A stretch of DNA of 64,000 nt, taken from assembly GCF_023008405.1 (NCBI RefSeq), contig NZ_CP095376.1, positions 1,760,001 through 1,824,000 of the forward strand. Direction: 5' to 3'. How positions within the stretch are numbered: position 1 is the stretch's first letter; each line of letters opens with the position of its first letter. The notes beneath the pieces were generated by a model. The model saw only the letters and a list, made by a program, of their open reading frames with translations. It was not told where the DNA came from and made no database searches. Positions 1 to 9,326 of this stretch are shown one piece after another. This DNA is from Amycolatopsis sp. FBCC-B4732 (GTDB lineage Bacteria; Actinomycetota; Actinomycetes; Mycobacteriales; Pseudonocardiaceae). A program made the translations under genes and the position numbers.

Positions 1-1862
1 ACTATGCCGGCTGCACCCGCGCTGGACAGACCGTCGACGAAGTTAACGGGCGAATTTGGGGTGAGCTCGGCCGTGTGGCAGCCGTTAAGGATCACCAGCG
101 GCCGCGTGGTGGACCAGTGCTCGTCACGCGGCACCCAGTCGGCGACGGCCCACGTCGCGATGTCCTGTGGGTAGATGGCCTCGTTGCGCCCCACCTCGAT
201 CCAAGCGTCGTCGGGTGTCCCCCGGCCATGGCAATAGAAGTACGCCAGGCCGAGGGCGTGCTCGCCGAGCGCCTCGCAGACCTCGTCGGCTGAGCTGGCC
301 TCCCGGACACTGAACCCGGGCAACGAGGAAACCACCGCGGCAAGATGGGTGTCCGCCATCTCCCGGTCGAGCGCGAGGCTCTGTGCGATGGTGGCCGCCG
401 GTGCGGACGGGAGGAGGATCTGCAACGGCAGCGACCTACCGCGTGTCGAGGCCGGCTGTTCTATCGCGAAGCGAAACCCCCAGAAGCCGAAGGGGCACAG
501 CATGTTCTTCCGGGCGTGCTCGGCTTCACGCGGGCATCGCGTCGGAGAGCCGTCGATCAACGGTGCTCGATCGTCCCACTCCTCGACGAGGGGGCACAGG
601 TCGTAGTGGCCGGACCGCCTGCGCTCGAGCGGAAGGTCGTAGATCCCTGCCCACGGGAAGACGAACCGGCTGCTCTCGACGCGAGCGATCTGCATCCCGT
701 CGCCCTGTGCTTCGGCGAACGCGGGCAGTGCCTCAGGGGCATGCGGATACAACGCCGCCCAGTGTTTGGCTCCCACGCGCGCGAGCCGGGCGAGGTCCTT
801 CACCAGCCCCAGCCGTGACTTTTCGTTGGCAGGACCGAGGAGGCTGCGGCGCTGGGTGCCGTCCTGCTTAAGGTGAGCCCTCAGCAGCGCCGCACGGAAG
901 GCGTCCATCGCCGTCAGCAGCGTCCCCTCGCTGAAATCGACGGTGATAATGCCGTCGTCCGCGCCATTGAGGACCAGCGTGTGGCTGCCGCCGCGCTCGT
1001 TGACCAGGACGCCGGCCGCTCGCGCTCGAAGGGATTCGACGTCGCTGAGATTTTGGGTGAGCGTGAAGTCGACGTGCGCATGTTGACGTCCCGGGTCCCG
1101 CTCCAGTGCCACCACGTCGACTTCAACCAGCACGGACTGGACGACGTTGCGGCTGTGCCACAGCGCGACGCGGAGGCGGCCGAGGCCTGGTTCCAGGGGA
1201 GCCGTCACCGTGAGGAACGCGTAGTCATCACGGTCGCGAACATTGCAGGTGTGTGTGCCTCCGGGATGGCACGGACACGTGAAGCTGGCGCCCTGTCTGG
1301 GGAGGTAAAGGTGGGTCGGCTCCGTCGGCACGCGGAAGCCTTCGCTGGTGACGGTCAGCTCCAGCCAGTGTCCCTGCTGTGTTGGAGGCAGCCACTTCTC
1401 CGACACGGGCGGACTGTTGCGGTCCATGATCGACTCTGGTGAGAACTCGCCGACGTCGACCCGCAGCTGGTAGCCGCCTCCGGCGCGCAGGCCCTGGGTC
1501 GCCGGGACGCGGGTGAAGTCCTCTTGACGGACGAACGCGAGGTTCATGTAGCGAGGCGGCCGCCGAGGTTCGACCTTCGGCGGGCCGTCGCCCTTACGGC
1601 GCACGTCCTTCGGCGCCGGGGGCTCGGTGTCTGGGCTCTCGGGCTCCGCCGTGCCCGTGACCAAGCCGTAGACCTGCGGGTAGCCCGCCACGGCGACGCG
1701 GATGCGCGTTGCGGCGACCAGCGGCGCCAGGCGACCGAACTCGCCCTCTTCTATGAGCCGCGTGAGCTGCCGCTCCAGCTCTGGCCAGCCCGGCCCGGCG
1801 AGCGCGGGCAACCTGACCCAGTTGCGTCGCAAGTTGGCGACAAGGTCGTCGAAGTCTGCCAT
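1..1862 (-). CDS. CHAT-domain (caspase-like) protein with beta-rich middle, 3' end outside window
   Basis: About 620 codons are visible; the gene starts at the ATG at 1862 and runs off the left edge. The C-terminal part is a CHAT peptidase domain: a catalytic His in YCHG (about residue 545) and a catalytic Cys in LNGCH (about residue 595), preceded by the typical WGFRFAIEQP segment. The middle (about 120-270) looks beta-rich and carries a compact Cys/His motif, FTCPCHPGG followed by HTC, that could bind metal. Its start codon overlaps the stop of the small membrane protein upstream by one base (TGATG), so translation should be coupled. It is the last visible gene of a five-gene operon. CHAT proteins are caspase-like proteases in bacterial conflict systems; the substrate is unknown. 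A G-run near 485 invites a frameshift reading, but a careful count leaves the frame intact. Confidence 0.8.
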   Translation of the reverse strand, partial: MADFDDLVANLRRNWVRLPALAGPGWPELERQLTRLIEEGEFGRLAPLVAATRIRVAVAGYPQVYGLVTGTAEPESPDTEPPAPKDVRRKGDGPPKVEPRRPPRYMNLAFVRQEDFTRVPATQGLRAGGGYQLRVDVGEFSPESIMDRNSPPVSEKWLPPTQQGHWLELTVTSEGFRVPTEPTHLYLPRQGASFTCPCHPGGTHTCNVRDRDDYAFLTVTAPLEPGLGRLRVALWHSRNVVQSVLVEVDVVALERDPGRQHAHVDFTLTQNLSDVESLRARAAGVLVNERGGSHTLVLNGADDGIITVDFSEGTLLTAMDAFRAALLRAHLKQDGTQRRSLLGPANEKSRLGLVKDLARLARVGAKHWAALYPHAPEALPAFAEAQGDGMQIARVESSRFVFPWAGIYDLPLERRRSGHYDLCPLVEEWDDRAPLIDGSPTRCPREAEHARKNMLCPFGFWGFRFAIEQPASTRGRSLPLQILLPSAPAATIAQSLALDREMADTHLAAVVSSLPGFSVREASSADEVCEALGEHALGLAYFYCHGRGTPDDAWIEVGRNEAIYPQDIATWAVADWVPRDEHWSTTRPLVILNGCHTAELTPNSPVNFVDGLSSAGAAGI

Positions 1863-2182
1863 CAGTCGTCCATGAACTCGTCGCGCTTGCGGGGCTCACC
1901 GAGCCATTCGTCGACCTTCTTCCTGTCCTTCACCAGGAGCGCTGCAGTGAAGAGGTAGCCGAAGAATCCGACCGCGAGCCCGATGGAGTAGGCGGCGAAG
2001 ACGTCCGGGTCCTTGAACGGGATCGCAGTCACGGCACCGCCGCTCACTGCCCCGATCACCGCCGCGAGGTCCGAGAGCTGGGCGGGATCCTCGCGACGAC
2101 GCAGGGTCCGATAGGTGATCCAGCCGACCACGACTCCGAAGGCGACTGCGCCGATGATCGTGAGTGTTGTCGCTTCCATCAT
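1862..2182 (-). CDS. small membrane protein of the CHAT/TPR operon
   Basis: A 106-aa protein. The ATG at 2182 overlaps the stop of the TPR-CHAT gene by four bases (ATGA); a second ATG at 2179 is possible. Two to three hydrophobic segments are visible: one near residues 5-25, one near 40-55 and one near 63-85. It ends in a charged tail rich in Lys, Arg and Asp. An upstream extension to 2263 would only read through the end of the previous gene. Lying between two CHAT protease genes, it is an obvious candidate membrane target, anchor or pore component of the system, but that role is inferred from position. No known family was recognised. Confidence 0.75.
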   Translation of the reverse strand: MMEATTLTIIGAVAFGVVVGWITYRTLRRREDPAQLSDLAAVIGAVSGGAVTAIPFKDPDVFAAYSIGLAVGFFGYLFTAALLVKDRKKVDEWLGEPRKRDEFMDD

Positions 2183-5100
2183 GCCGCTCCAGTCACAGTA
2201 AAGGCCGCCCAGCTCAGCTCGTCGGCGAACGCCGGCGAGTCGTCGCCCCGGCGTGCGGCCCACTCGTCGCGCGCGGCCCGCAGGCGCTCGTCGTCCGGTG
2301 CCTCGCGTGCTAACGAGTCCGTGAGCCGAGCCACGTCGTCATAGCTGACCTCTTCACGCAGCCACGCCTGCGCCTGCGCGAGCGCGCGGGCAGGATGAAC
2401 CGCGCCCCAGTTCCAGCGCCGGAAGAACTCCGGCACGAGGAGCGACGTCGCAATGTCGCCGACCTCCCACAGAGAGCCGACGACCCAGCGTGTGCCCGTG
2501 GCGAGGAGAATGCCCGGCAGGCCGACGAGCTCGTCGAACGGGTCGTCCGGGGTGAACGAGGATGATTCACATGCCGCGAGGACCACGACATCGGGAGGAG
2601 TAGCGACCTCGCCCAGCGTCCGCGTCACCGTCAGCCGCCCATGGTCGTCACGTGAGGGCGCGCATCGCAGGAAGGAGCGCACCGGGTCGTCGACGTCGAA
2701 GGCGGCGTGCCCGGCAAAAAGCAGCACGTCGGCAGAACGCATCAGCTCGAGAACGGCGTCCGGCGTCGCAGCAGGGCCGGGGCATACGGTGGTAGGACCG
2801 TCATGGAGGGCCGCAACGGCACGCGCTTCGAAGCGGCTGAACGGCAGATCGCCCGTGGGGTCGACGACCTGGCCAAGCAGCCCTGTCGCAGGTCGCGACG
2901 TCCGATCGGAGATCAGCGAGAGGCTGGGAGCGAACGTGAGGCAGAACCGCTCGGCCGCCCGCCGTCCCTCCGGCAACGTGGCCGCGCCGAGCGGCAGGCC
3001 CGCCAACCGGGCAGACGGAAGCACCACCAGCCGCGACGTGTCGGCGGTCAGTCGCTCCAGCACGGCTGGCCACAGCTGCCGGCCCAGCGTCCGGCACAGC
3101 CGCGCCAGCGTTGTGGGGTCGCGGAGCTGCTCGGGGTCGGGCAGGTCAGCGCGTGTCATGCGCGGATCGAGTGCCGCCTCCGACCAGAGCGCTCCGGTCG
3201 CGTCCCGACCGGCGCATACCAGCTGGATGCCGTCCTCCACGACGTCGACCGCCACGACAGCCACCTCGGCCGGCAACGGGCGAAGCAGGTCCTCAAAGCG
3301 CGGGAACGGCGAGCGGGTCTTGTCGGGCTGGTGCTCGCCGAAAACCGCGGCGGTCGCATGCGCGAGCTCGCGCTCCGCCTCCGACGACTCGCGCGCGAGC
3401 TCAGGGTCGGGTAACAGCAGGTCGTTGCGTCGCCGCACGCGCAGCTCGGCCAGTGCGTCCGCAGCGCGCTCGTAGCGCAGCCAGTCCGCGTCGGACGTTC
3501 CGGCGGGACGGCTGCGTCGGCGCTCCATCACCGTGCGCAAGAACCGGGCCCGCCCCGATTCGACGATCTCCAGAGCGAACTTACCGTCGTCGGCACGGAC
3601 CGCCGCGTTAGTCGCCAGCCGGTGGACGCGTTCCTCCCTGCGCAGACGCTGGCGTGCGGACCCGGCTGCGCCCGAGAGGTCCGAGCCGTGGAGGAGCTCG
3701 AACGAGGTGCGGAGCGCTTCGCGCGCCGCCGGCCACTGCCCCTTGTCGGCCATCACAAGCGCTGAGAGGAGGTGCGCGTTCCAGAGCATGGCCGGCGCAC
3801 TGGTGTCGTCCAGCAACGAGTCGATTTCGACCAGCGTCTCCTCCGCGCCATAGGGGTCGCGCGCGCAGTAGCGCGCCTCGGCGAGGTTGAGTAGTGCGAC
3901 CAGTTCGTCGCGTGGCGAGTCGGCCGCTCGGAAGGACCGCACCGCGGCCGCGTGGTCCTGGGCGGCCTGGTCGAAGCGGCCTTCGAGGCGCTCGACGGTG
4001 CCAACCAGGTCGACTGCTGTCGCCTCCGCGTGGCGGTCGCTGACGCTCGTTGCCAAATCGCGTGCCGTCTGTGCGTAGTCGAGCGCGCTGTGGAGGTCGC
4101 CGCGCTGGATCGCCACGTTTGCGCGGATGCAGAGGGCTCGGGCGAGCCGGGTGTCGTCGCCGTTTGCCGTGGCCCGCTCGGCGATGCGCGCCAGCACTGC
4201 GTCGGCGCCCGTCGCGTCGCCCATCGCGCTGAGCGTCTGTGCGGTCTCCAGCCCGACCAGCCGCTCCGGGTCCTCGACGCCGGCGTTGTGCAGGCGGCTC
4301 GTCACCGACTCCAGGACCGTGAGCGCCTCGCTTACCGCGCCGTCCTCCAGCAACGCGAACGCGAGCGCCCGTGACCCGAAGCATGAGGTCGGATCCAGCT
4401 CCGCCTGATGCTCGAGCTCGAGTGCGTAAGCGGTCCGCAGCTCCACCAGGGCGGCGATGCGGTCTCCGCGTTCCGCGAGCGCATTGGCACGTGCGGCGCG
4501 CTGCAGCACGCGGCTGGCAGGCTCGACCGACTCGGCATCGACCTCGTCGAGCTGTGCGAGCGCCTCGTCTGGCCGACGGGCGCGTGCGAGCGCGTCGCCG
4601 AGCATGATCCTGACCTTGGGATCGTCATCGAGCTTCAGGGCAGTGCTCAACGCGTCGACCGCGGAAGCGAACTGCTGGCCCTCGTGCTGGAGCGCGCCGA
4701 GGACGGCGTACGCATGCGCTCGCACGCGCGGGTCTCCTGAGGCGTTCGCTGCGCGCACCGCGCGCTCGGCGTAGCCGCGAGCCCGCAGGGGCTGGGTGCT
4801 GACGGCTGTGACCATGCGCCCGAGGGTCTGGGCGGCGAGTGCCGGGTTGTCGTGTTCGTAGCGACGGGCGACGGCGTCCAGCTGGTCCAGGGCGGCGTCG
4901 ACGCGTCCGAGCGCGTGGAGGGCGATCGCGTAGTTGGCGCGTGCACCCCACTCCGTGGCGGAGGGCTGGCCCGACTTGATCTGCGAAAACGCGCGCTCGA
5001 ACAGCTTTACGGCCGCGTAGGGCTCGCCCTGGCGCGTCAATAGTGCGGCTCGTTGCAGAATCTCGTCCGGGTCGTCGCTCTCAGCCGCGAACTGCTCGTC

Positions 5101-7230
5101 TGACCCGGCGGCCGCGCGGGCAGCTCGCAGGTTGTAGCGCGTCAGCTCGAGCTGGTCCAGCTCGCCACGCCGCTCCTGGTCGCGTTCGAGCTGCTCGAAG
5201 ACCGGGATGGCCTCGTCCGCGCGACCAAGCTGGAGCAACGACGAGGCGAGGTTACCGAGGGCCATGCCCTCGATCTGCTCGAGCCCCAGGCGTCCGGCCG
5301 CATCGGCCGCGGCCTGCGCCGCCGCCATCGCCTCTTCCGCACGGCCTAGCTGTTGCAGGTTCACCGACGTCTCGTTGAGGAGGTCTGCTCGTATCTCGAT
5401 GTCAGCGTCCCCGAGCAGCTCAACACCGCGACGAGCATGCGCCAGCGCCGCCGCCGAGCCGGGAGCGCTTAGCATCAGGAACCGGCACAGGCACGCCGCC
5501 AGCGGCGCACTGTCCGTGGTCTTCACGACCAGCTGCACCAGCGCTGACTGGGTGCCGCGTTCGACGTTCTCATGACGCGCGACATAGGCAACGAGTGCGG
5601 TCGCGTCGTCGGTCGTGACCGCCAGAGACCGTGTGGCCGCCTCCGCGTCGGAAGCCGAGACGTGGCCTTGCGCCAGCAGCTCTGCCACCTGCAGCAGTCC
5701 GCCCGGGCCGCCGGCCGATGCGCCGTCCACAGTCGTGGCCACGCCGCTGTCCATGCGCTCGGCCAGGTAGTCGAAAAGGTCGAGCAGCGACGTGACTGCG
5801 CGCGGCTGGACGGGCGAGGCCCGCCAGCGGCTCAGCATCCCGTCCAGGCGCGGATCGGTCGCCGCGCACAGCGCGTCCACGTCCAGCGCCGCGACCGCCG
5901 GTGTGACCGGCAGGTCAGGCAACTCCATTCCTCCCGCTCTGCCCAGCCGCAGCGCCAGCGCCAACTCATCGGCCTCCAGCAGTCGCGTAGCCGCCTCCGC
6001 CACCTCCGGCAGCAGCAGCTCGCGGTCATCGGCGTCGAGATCACTTTCCTCCAGGAGGCGGGCGGCCTCGGTAAACGCGGCGACGGCGGCCGTCCAGTCG
6101 TGTTGAGCGTCGACGGCGACGCGGCCGCTCAGCAGGTAGGCCAGCAGCCGATGGTCGACGCGGGCCGTCGCGGAGATCTCGACGCACCGCTGTGCCAGTG
6201 CGACCGCTCGTCCCGTCTCACCCATCTCGAGGATTGGCACGACGAAGTTGAGGCTCAGCACCAGCTCGCGTCGCCGGTCAGCTCGTGCCCGGAGCCTGGG
6301 GATCGTCTCGTCGAATGCGGTCAGCGCGTCGCCCAGGTCGTGCTGCAACAGCGTCGCGGCGTAGTTCACGCGCGCCGAGAGCTCCGCTTCGACGTCGTGA
6401 CTGTCCAGCGCCGCGTCGATCTCGGCTCTGAACTTCTCCGGGGCGAGTGCGCTGGTTCGCAGTCCGCTACTGGGCTCGGCGTCCAACGTCTGCGTCATGG
6501 CAGTGACTATCTCGTCGTAGCCGAGACGACGGGCGATGTCCACCGCGGCTCGGAGGTCGTTCCGAGCGCGATGGGGATCGCCCGCGCGCTCCGCGAGGCT
6601 TCCGCGCAGCATAAGCGCGCGCAGCATGAGGTCGTCGCTTGCAGGGGGATCGGCGAAAAAGCGTCCGAGCACTGCGGACGCGTCTGTCGCGCGGTTTTGG
6701 GCGAATGCCGCATCGGCGAGCGCGAGGCGCACGGTGGCGAGGTTGTCGCGCAGCAGCGCTTCGATCTCCGGCGGGCCGGACGCGGTCTCCAGGCCGTGGG
6801 CGAACCACTCCTCGGCTTCCGCGAATCGCTGCTGCTCGGCGAAGTACTGCCCGGCCGTGGACGCCGCGGCGCCCACTTGGCGAGCGTCACCGGTCGCCTC
6901 AGCGGCCTCGAGCATCTGGGGGAGCAGGTTCTCGGCCTGCTCGTTCGCGCCGCGTGAGATCAGCAGCGCGACGAGGTTGGTGGTCCAGCGGCTCAGGTTG
7001 AGTGCGTCCCCGTAGCGCTGGCAGAGCGCGATCGCGCGTTCGTACGTCGCGATCGCCTTCTGGGGATTGCCGATCCGGTTGTAGGCGACGGCCATGTCGC
7101 CGAGGGCCCCGCACATTGCGGGGTCGTCCCCATTCATCGCCTCGGCGCGCGTGTACGCCTCGAGGGAGCGCACGGCATCTCCCGACTCGAGGAAGTTGCT
7201 GCCCTTGCGTAGGAGTTCGGTGAATTTCAT
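2179..7230 (-). CDS. giant TPR-CHAT protease
   Basis: A 1683-aa protein. Residues 1 to about 1270 are almost entirely helical TPR-type repeats, with many pairs of short amphipathic helices and recurring ALxxLGRxDEAL-like units. The C-terminal ~400 residues form a CHAT domain with catalytic His in FAGHA (about 1508) and catalytic Cys in LAACES (about 1554), so the protease is predicted active. The ATG at 7230 overlaps the preceding gene by four bases. TPR-CHAT proteins are known as triggered proteases, for example the one working with type III-E CRISPR effectors; the TPR part usually binds the partner that switches the protease on. No CRISPR genes are present here, so the trigger is probably the upstream operon products or an unknown ligand. 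Cytoplasmic; no signal peptide or membrane segment. Confidence 0.9.
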   Translation of the reverse strand: MKFTELLRKGSNFLESGDAVRSLEAYTRAEAMNGDDPAMCGALGDMAVAYNRIGNPQKAIATYERAIALCQRYGDALNLSRWTTNLVALLISRGANEQAENLLPQMLEAAEATGDARQVGAAASTAGQYFAEQQRFAEAEEWFAHGLETASGPPEIEALLRDNLATVRLALADAAFAQNRATDASAVLGRFFADPPASDDLMLRALMLRGSLAERAGDPHRARNDLRAAVDIARRLGYDEIVTAMTQTLDAEPSSGLRTSALAPEKFRAEIDAALDSHDVEAELSARVNYAATLLQHDLGDALTAFDETIPRLRARADRRRELVLSLNFVVPILEMGETGRAVALAQRCVEISATARVDHRLLAYLLSGRVAVDAQHDWTAAVAAFTEAARLLEESDLDADDRELLLPEVAEAATRLLEADELALALRLGRAGGMELPDLPVTPAVAALDVDALCAATDPRLDGMLSRWRASPVQPRAVTSLLDLFDYLAERMDSGVATTVDGASAGGPGGLLQVAELLAQGHVSASDAEAATRSLAVTTDDATALVAYVARHENVERGTQSALVQLVVKTTDSAPLAACLCRFLMLSAPGSAAALAHARRGVELLGDADIEIRADLLNETSVNLQQLGRAEEAMAAAQAAADAAGRLGLEQIEGMALGNLASSLLQLGRADEAIPVFEQLERDQERRGELDQLELTRYNLRAARAAAGSDEQFAAESDDPDEILQRAALLTRQGEPYAAVKLFERAFSQIKSGQPSATEWGARANYAIALHALGRVDAALDQLDAVARRYEHDNPALAAQTLGRMVTAVSTQPLRARGYAERAVRAANASGDPRVRAHAYAVLGALQHEGQQFASAVDALSTALKLDDDPKVRIMLGDALARARRPDEALAQLDEVDAESVEPASRVLQRAARANALAERGDRIAALVELRTAYALELEHQAELDPTSCFGSRALAFALLEDGAVSEALTVLESVTSRLHNAGVEDPERLVGLETAQTLSAMGDATGADAVLARIAERATANGDDTRLARALCIRANVAIQRGDLHSALDYAQTARDLATSVSDRHAEATAVDLVGTVERLEGRFDQAAQDHAAAVRSFRAADSPRDELVALLNLAEARYCARDPYGAEETLVEIDSLLDDTSAPAMLWNAHLLSALVMADKGQWPAAREALRTSFELLHGSDLSGAAGSARQRLRREERVHRLATNAAVRADDGKFALEIVESGRARFLRTVMERRRSRPAGTSDADWLRYERAADALAELRVRRRNDLLLPDPELARESSEAERELAHATAAVFGEHQPDKTRSPFPRFEDLLRPLPAEVAVVAVDVVEDGIQLVCAGRDATGALWSEAALDPRMTRADLPDPEQLRDPTTLARLCRTLGRQLWPAVLERLTADTSRLVVLPSARLAGLPLGAATLPEGRRAAERFCLTFAPSLSLISDRTSRPATGLLGQVVDPTGDLPFSRFEARAVAALHDGPTTVCPGPAATPDAVLELMRSADVLLFAGHAAFDVDDPVRSFLRCAPSRDDHGRLTVTRTLGEVATPPDVVVLAACESSSFTPDDPFDELVGLPGILLATGTRWVVGSLWEVGDIATSLLVPEFFRRWNWGAVHPARALAQAQAWLREEVSYDDVARLTDSLAREAPDDERLRAARDEWAARRGDDSPAFADELSWAAFTVTGAA

Positions 7231-7862
7231 CCCAGCAGCACCTCCCGGAGCTCGCCCAGCCGGTCAGCCTGTCCCAGCAGCTGCAGAGCGGTCGCCATTG
7301 TCTTCGCGACGTCGAAGTCGCCGTCGCGAACCGAGAGCGTGGCGACGTTCACCATGACGTCGACCAGCCGGGTGACGTAGACGGGATCCTCTACCGCCAT
7401 CGCGTTCAGTTGGTTGGCGCACGCGAGGAACCGATCCCTCGCTTCGGTGATGCGCTCGTCCCTGAGAGCCAGATCACCGTCGAGCAGCTCGAAGTACAGT
7501 GCGGCGCGCGGGTCCTGGAGGTCCTGCGCGAGCGCCTTGCCGGCGTCAATCTCCTCGCGCGTCGCGTGCGCGACGTCGCGGCTGGCGATCGCGTCGTGCA
7601 ACCGGAAGATCTCGAGCGCGAGCACCGAATCCGGAGCGCCGCCGAGGTGCGCCGCGACCGCGTCGTACGCACTGCTGGGTGCCATGCCTGGTCCCTGATA
7701 GGCCTCCAGCAGTGCGTACACCGCGGCACCCTCTTCGTAGGAGACCCCTCCGTACGGCGGCGACCCGCCGACCGACCACACCGCATCCATCCACGCCTCC
7801 TGGCCGTTGGCGAGGATCGCCCGAGTGAGCCAGTAAGGCCAGGACAGCGACTGCTCATCCAC
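7227..7862 (-). CDS. helical 211-aa protein upstream of TPR-CHAT
   Basis: A 211-aa, mostly helical acidic protein rich in Ala, Asp and Leu, without membrane segments or recognisable catalytic motifs. The second half (from about residue 85) has a TPR-like flavour: repeated pairs of helices around DPRAALYFELLDGD and NVATLSVRDGDFD. Its stop overlaps the TPR-CHAT start by four bases and its own start overlaps the Cys-rich gene by eight, so it is a core part of the coupled operon. Position suggests a regulator or adaptor that docks on the TPR protein, possibly one of the small proteins that accompany CHAT/TPR conflict systems. I do not recognise the family; function is unassigned. Confidence 0.75.
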   Translation of the reverse strand: MDEQSLSWPYWLTRAILANGQEAWMDAVWSVGGSPPYGGVSYEEGAAVYALLEAYQGPGMAPSSAYDAVAAHLGGAPDSVLALEIFRLHDAIASRDVAHATREEIDAGKALAQDLQDPRAALYFELLDGDLALRDERITEARDRFLACANQLNAMAVEDPVYVTRLVDVMVNVATLSVRDGDFDVAKTMATALQLLGQADRLGELREVLLG

Positions 7863-8385
7863 GGTCAGGATCTCCGTGCTTGCCGGAGAAATTGCGGTCG
7901 ACCGCTGCCATCACGAACCGGTGCGCCAACGACACTTGGTCCTGCCGGAGATGTCTGTTCATCTCCAACTCGTTGCCGGACTGTTCGCAGCGATTTGCCC
8001 GTTGCCGCTGGCGGACGGTGGGCCGGGCGAGGTGGATGCGGATATTCGGCCGTCTCCACAGCTCACCGGCGGGCCGAGGGCTGCCAGCAACATCCCGTTG
8101 GCGAGAGAGGTGCACCGTGCTGCGTCGGCTGGCAGAGCATGCCGTCTCACACGAGAACAAACGTCTGAACATGGCGATGCGCTCCTCGCCTGCGAGCGCC
8201 CGCCGCGCGAAGGTCCTGCAGGGGCAGTCTGTGCACCGGAGGTGCTGCTCCAACCGCTCGCCGTGCTTTGGGCAAGCATGCACATTGCAGCCGTAGCACG
8301 TACCGAACTCGTCGGTGGACTGCGCCGCCGGACTGGTCATCGCGCTGACGGCCCCCACAGTGCACAAAAAGCACGTATCCACCAT
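7855..8385 (-). CDS. Cys-rich putative metal-binding protein, first gene of CHAT/TPR operon
   Basis: Predicted 176 aa from the ATG at 8385 (a GTG at 8394 is also in frame). The N-terminal 75 residues carry many Cys/His pairs: CFLC, CYGC, a HACPKHG segment, and CTDCPC, spaced like a zinc-ribbon or treble-clef fold. The C-terminal half is Arg/His-rich and less convincing. The frame ends inside the first codons of the 211-aa gene (8-base overlap), which argues that it is genuinely translated as the operon leader. A zinc-finger-like sensor or adaptor role is inferred. A frameshift within 8040-8200 cannot be excluded, because the Cys-rich part is clearly more protein-like than the rest. Confidence 0.55.
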   Translation of the reverse strand: MVDTCFLCTVGAVSAMTSPAAQSTDEFGTCYGCNVHACPKHGERLEQHLRCTDCPCRTFARRALAGEERIAMFRRLFSCETACSASRRSTVHLSRQRDVAGSPRPAGELWRRPNIRIHLARPTVRQRQRANRCEQSGNELEMNRHLRQDQVSLAHRFVMAAVDRNFSGKHGDPDRG

Positions 8386-8567
8386 GGCAACCACCCGTCA
8401 TTCCGTGCTGAGTAGTCGCCGCAACCCCGGCAGGTGTTTCAGTGGAGACACAACGGGTGGGTATCGGAGCGGCAGCTCGCGCGCTACTGATGGTCGCGGT
8501 CGTGCGGGACCTGCGGTTCGGGGCGGTCGGATGGGTGCCCAGCGGCGGATCGACGACACCAACTCGT

Positions 8568-9007
8568 GACCCCCGACGACGGTTACGACGGCGAGCGGCG
8601 GGTGGCTGTCGACGCCCAGCACGGTGTCCGGATCACCGACGCCGAGCGAATGGGGGCAGCGACACTTTCGTTGGCTGCTTGACCTGCCACGCCCCCTGGC
8701 GCGGGGCGAGACCCATACCTACTCGCTGGCGTTCCGGGTACGGGACGGCGCATCCATCCGGCCGTCATACATATTCGTGCCGCTGATGACGTGCGAGTCG
8801 CTCAGCGTGCGGGTCCGGTTCGACCCTCGGCGACCGCCGGAAATGGTGTGGCTGGTGGATCGGGTGCCGCACTCCGTGCTCGCCGATCCGTCGCCGCCGG
8901 GCCCGCCGCTGGCGCTGGATGATGCGTGTGAGGTGGCGCAGGAGTTCGCTGGCCCGCAGCAGGGATATGCCTACGGGCTCCGGTGGCTGAACCACGACGT
9001 TCCGTAA
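8568..9007 (+). pseudogene. C-terminal remnant of an actinobacterial regulator, frameshifted
   Basis: Two plus-strand frames join into one familiar sequence: first a frame from about 8568 ending in RITDAERMG, then after a shift near 8650-8660 the frame RHFRWLLDLPRPL that continues to the stop at 9007. The second part, with SIRPSYIFVPL, VRVRFDP and a final GYAYGLRW, matches the C-terminal ligand-like domain that I know from actinobacterial helix-turn-helix regulators. The DNA-binding half is missing and no start with a ribosome-binding site is visible. It is therefore best read as a decayed fragment rather than a short gene. The upstream 170 bases hold nothing recognisable. Confidence 0.5.
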
Positions 9008-9326
9008 CGCGACACTGCAGGCGTGACCCAGCGAACCGGATTTCGCCGCGGTTGAACGGCCGACTCGGCGGCCGTCGCCAGCTCGGCGGTCGTGGAGTGG
9101 TGTTGCCGGCTTTCCTCGGCGAGACTAGTGAGGGGACTGGCCGCGTCCATGTCGTATATCCAGTGCAACGGCGACATCTCGAGTTGGACTCGGGGGTGCG
9201 GGACCAGATTAGCGGTGTCCTGCTTTCGGACTGTAGCCATGAGCGACCTCGGTTGCGCGCTCGCAGGTTGAGTTGCCACTGAGCGACGCCCGACGGGTAA
9301 CGTGCTATCCGCGGCAGAAGAGTGCG
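9008..9326. other. gene-poor spacer
   Basis: No convincing gene is seen on either strand. The minus strand keeps a frame open from 9279 to 8971, but it lacks a ribosome-binding site and any recognisable motif. The spacer probably carries the 3' ends of the neighbouring remnant and of the small membrane-protein gene. Confidence 0.4.

Noticed and set aside
470..495. possible frameshift in the leftmost CHAT gene at a run of G
   Set aside because: Counting the run as five bases keeps one open frame from 1862 to the window edge, and both CHAT catalytic residues fall in that frame.
5572..6957. 461-codon plus-strand frame
   Set aside because: Antisense to the TPR-CHAT gene, with repetitive Gln/Arg/Val composition mirroring the TPR codons.
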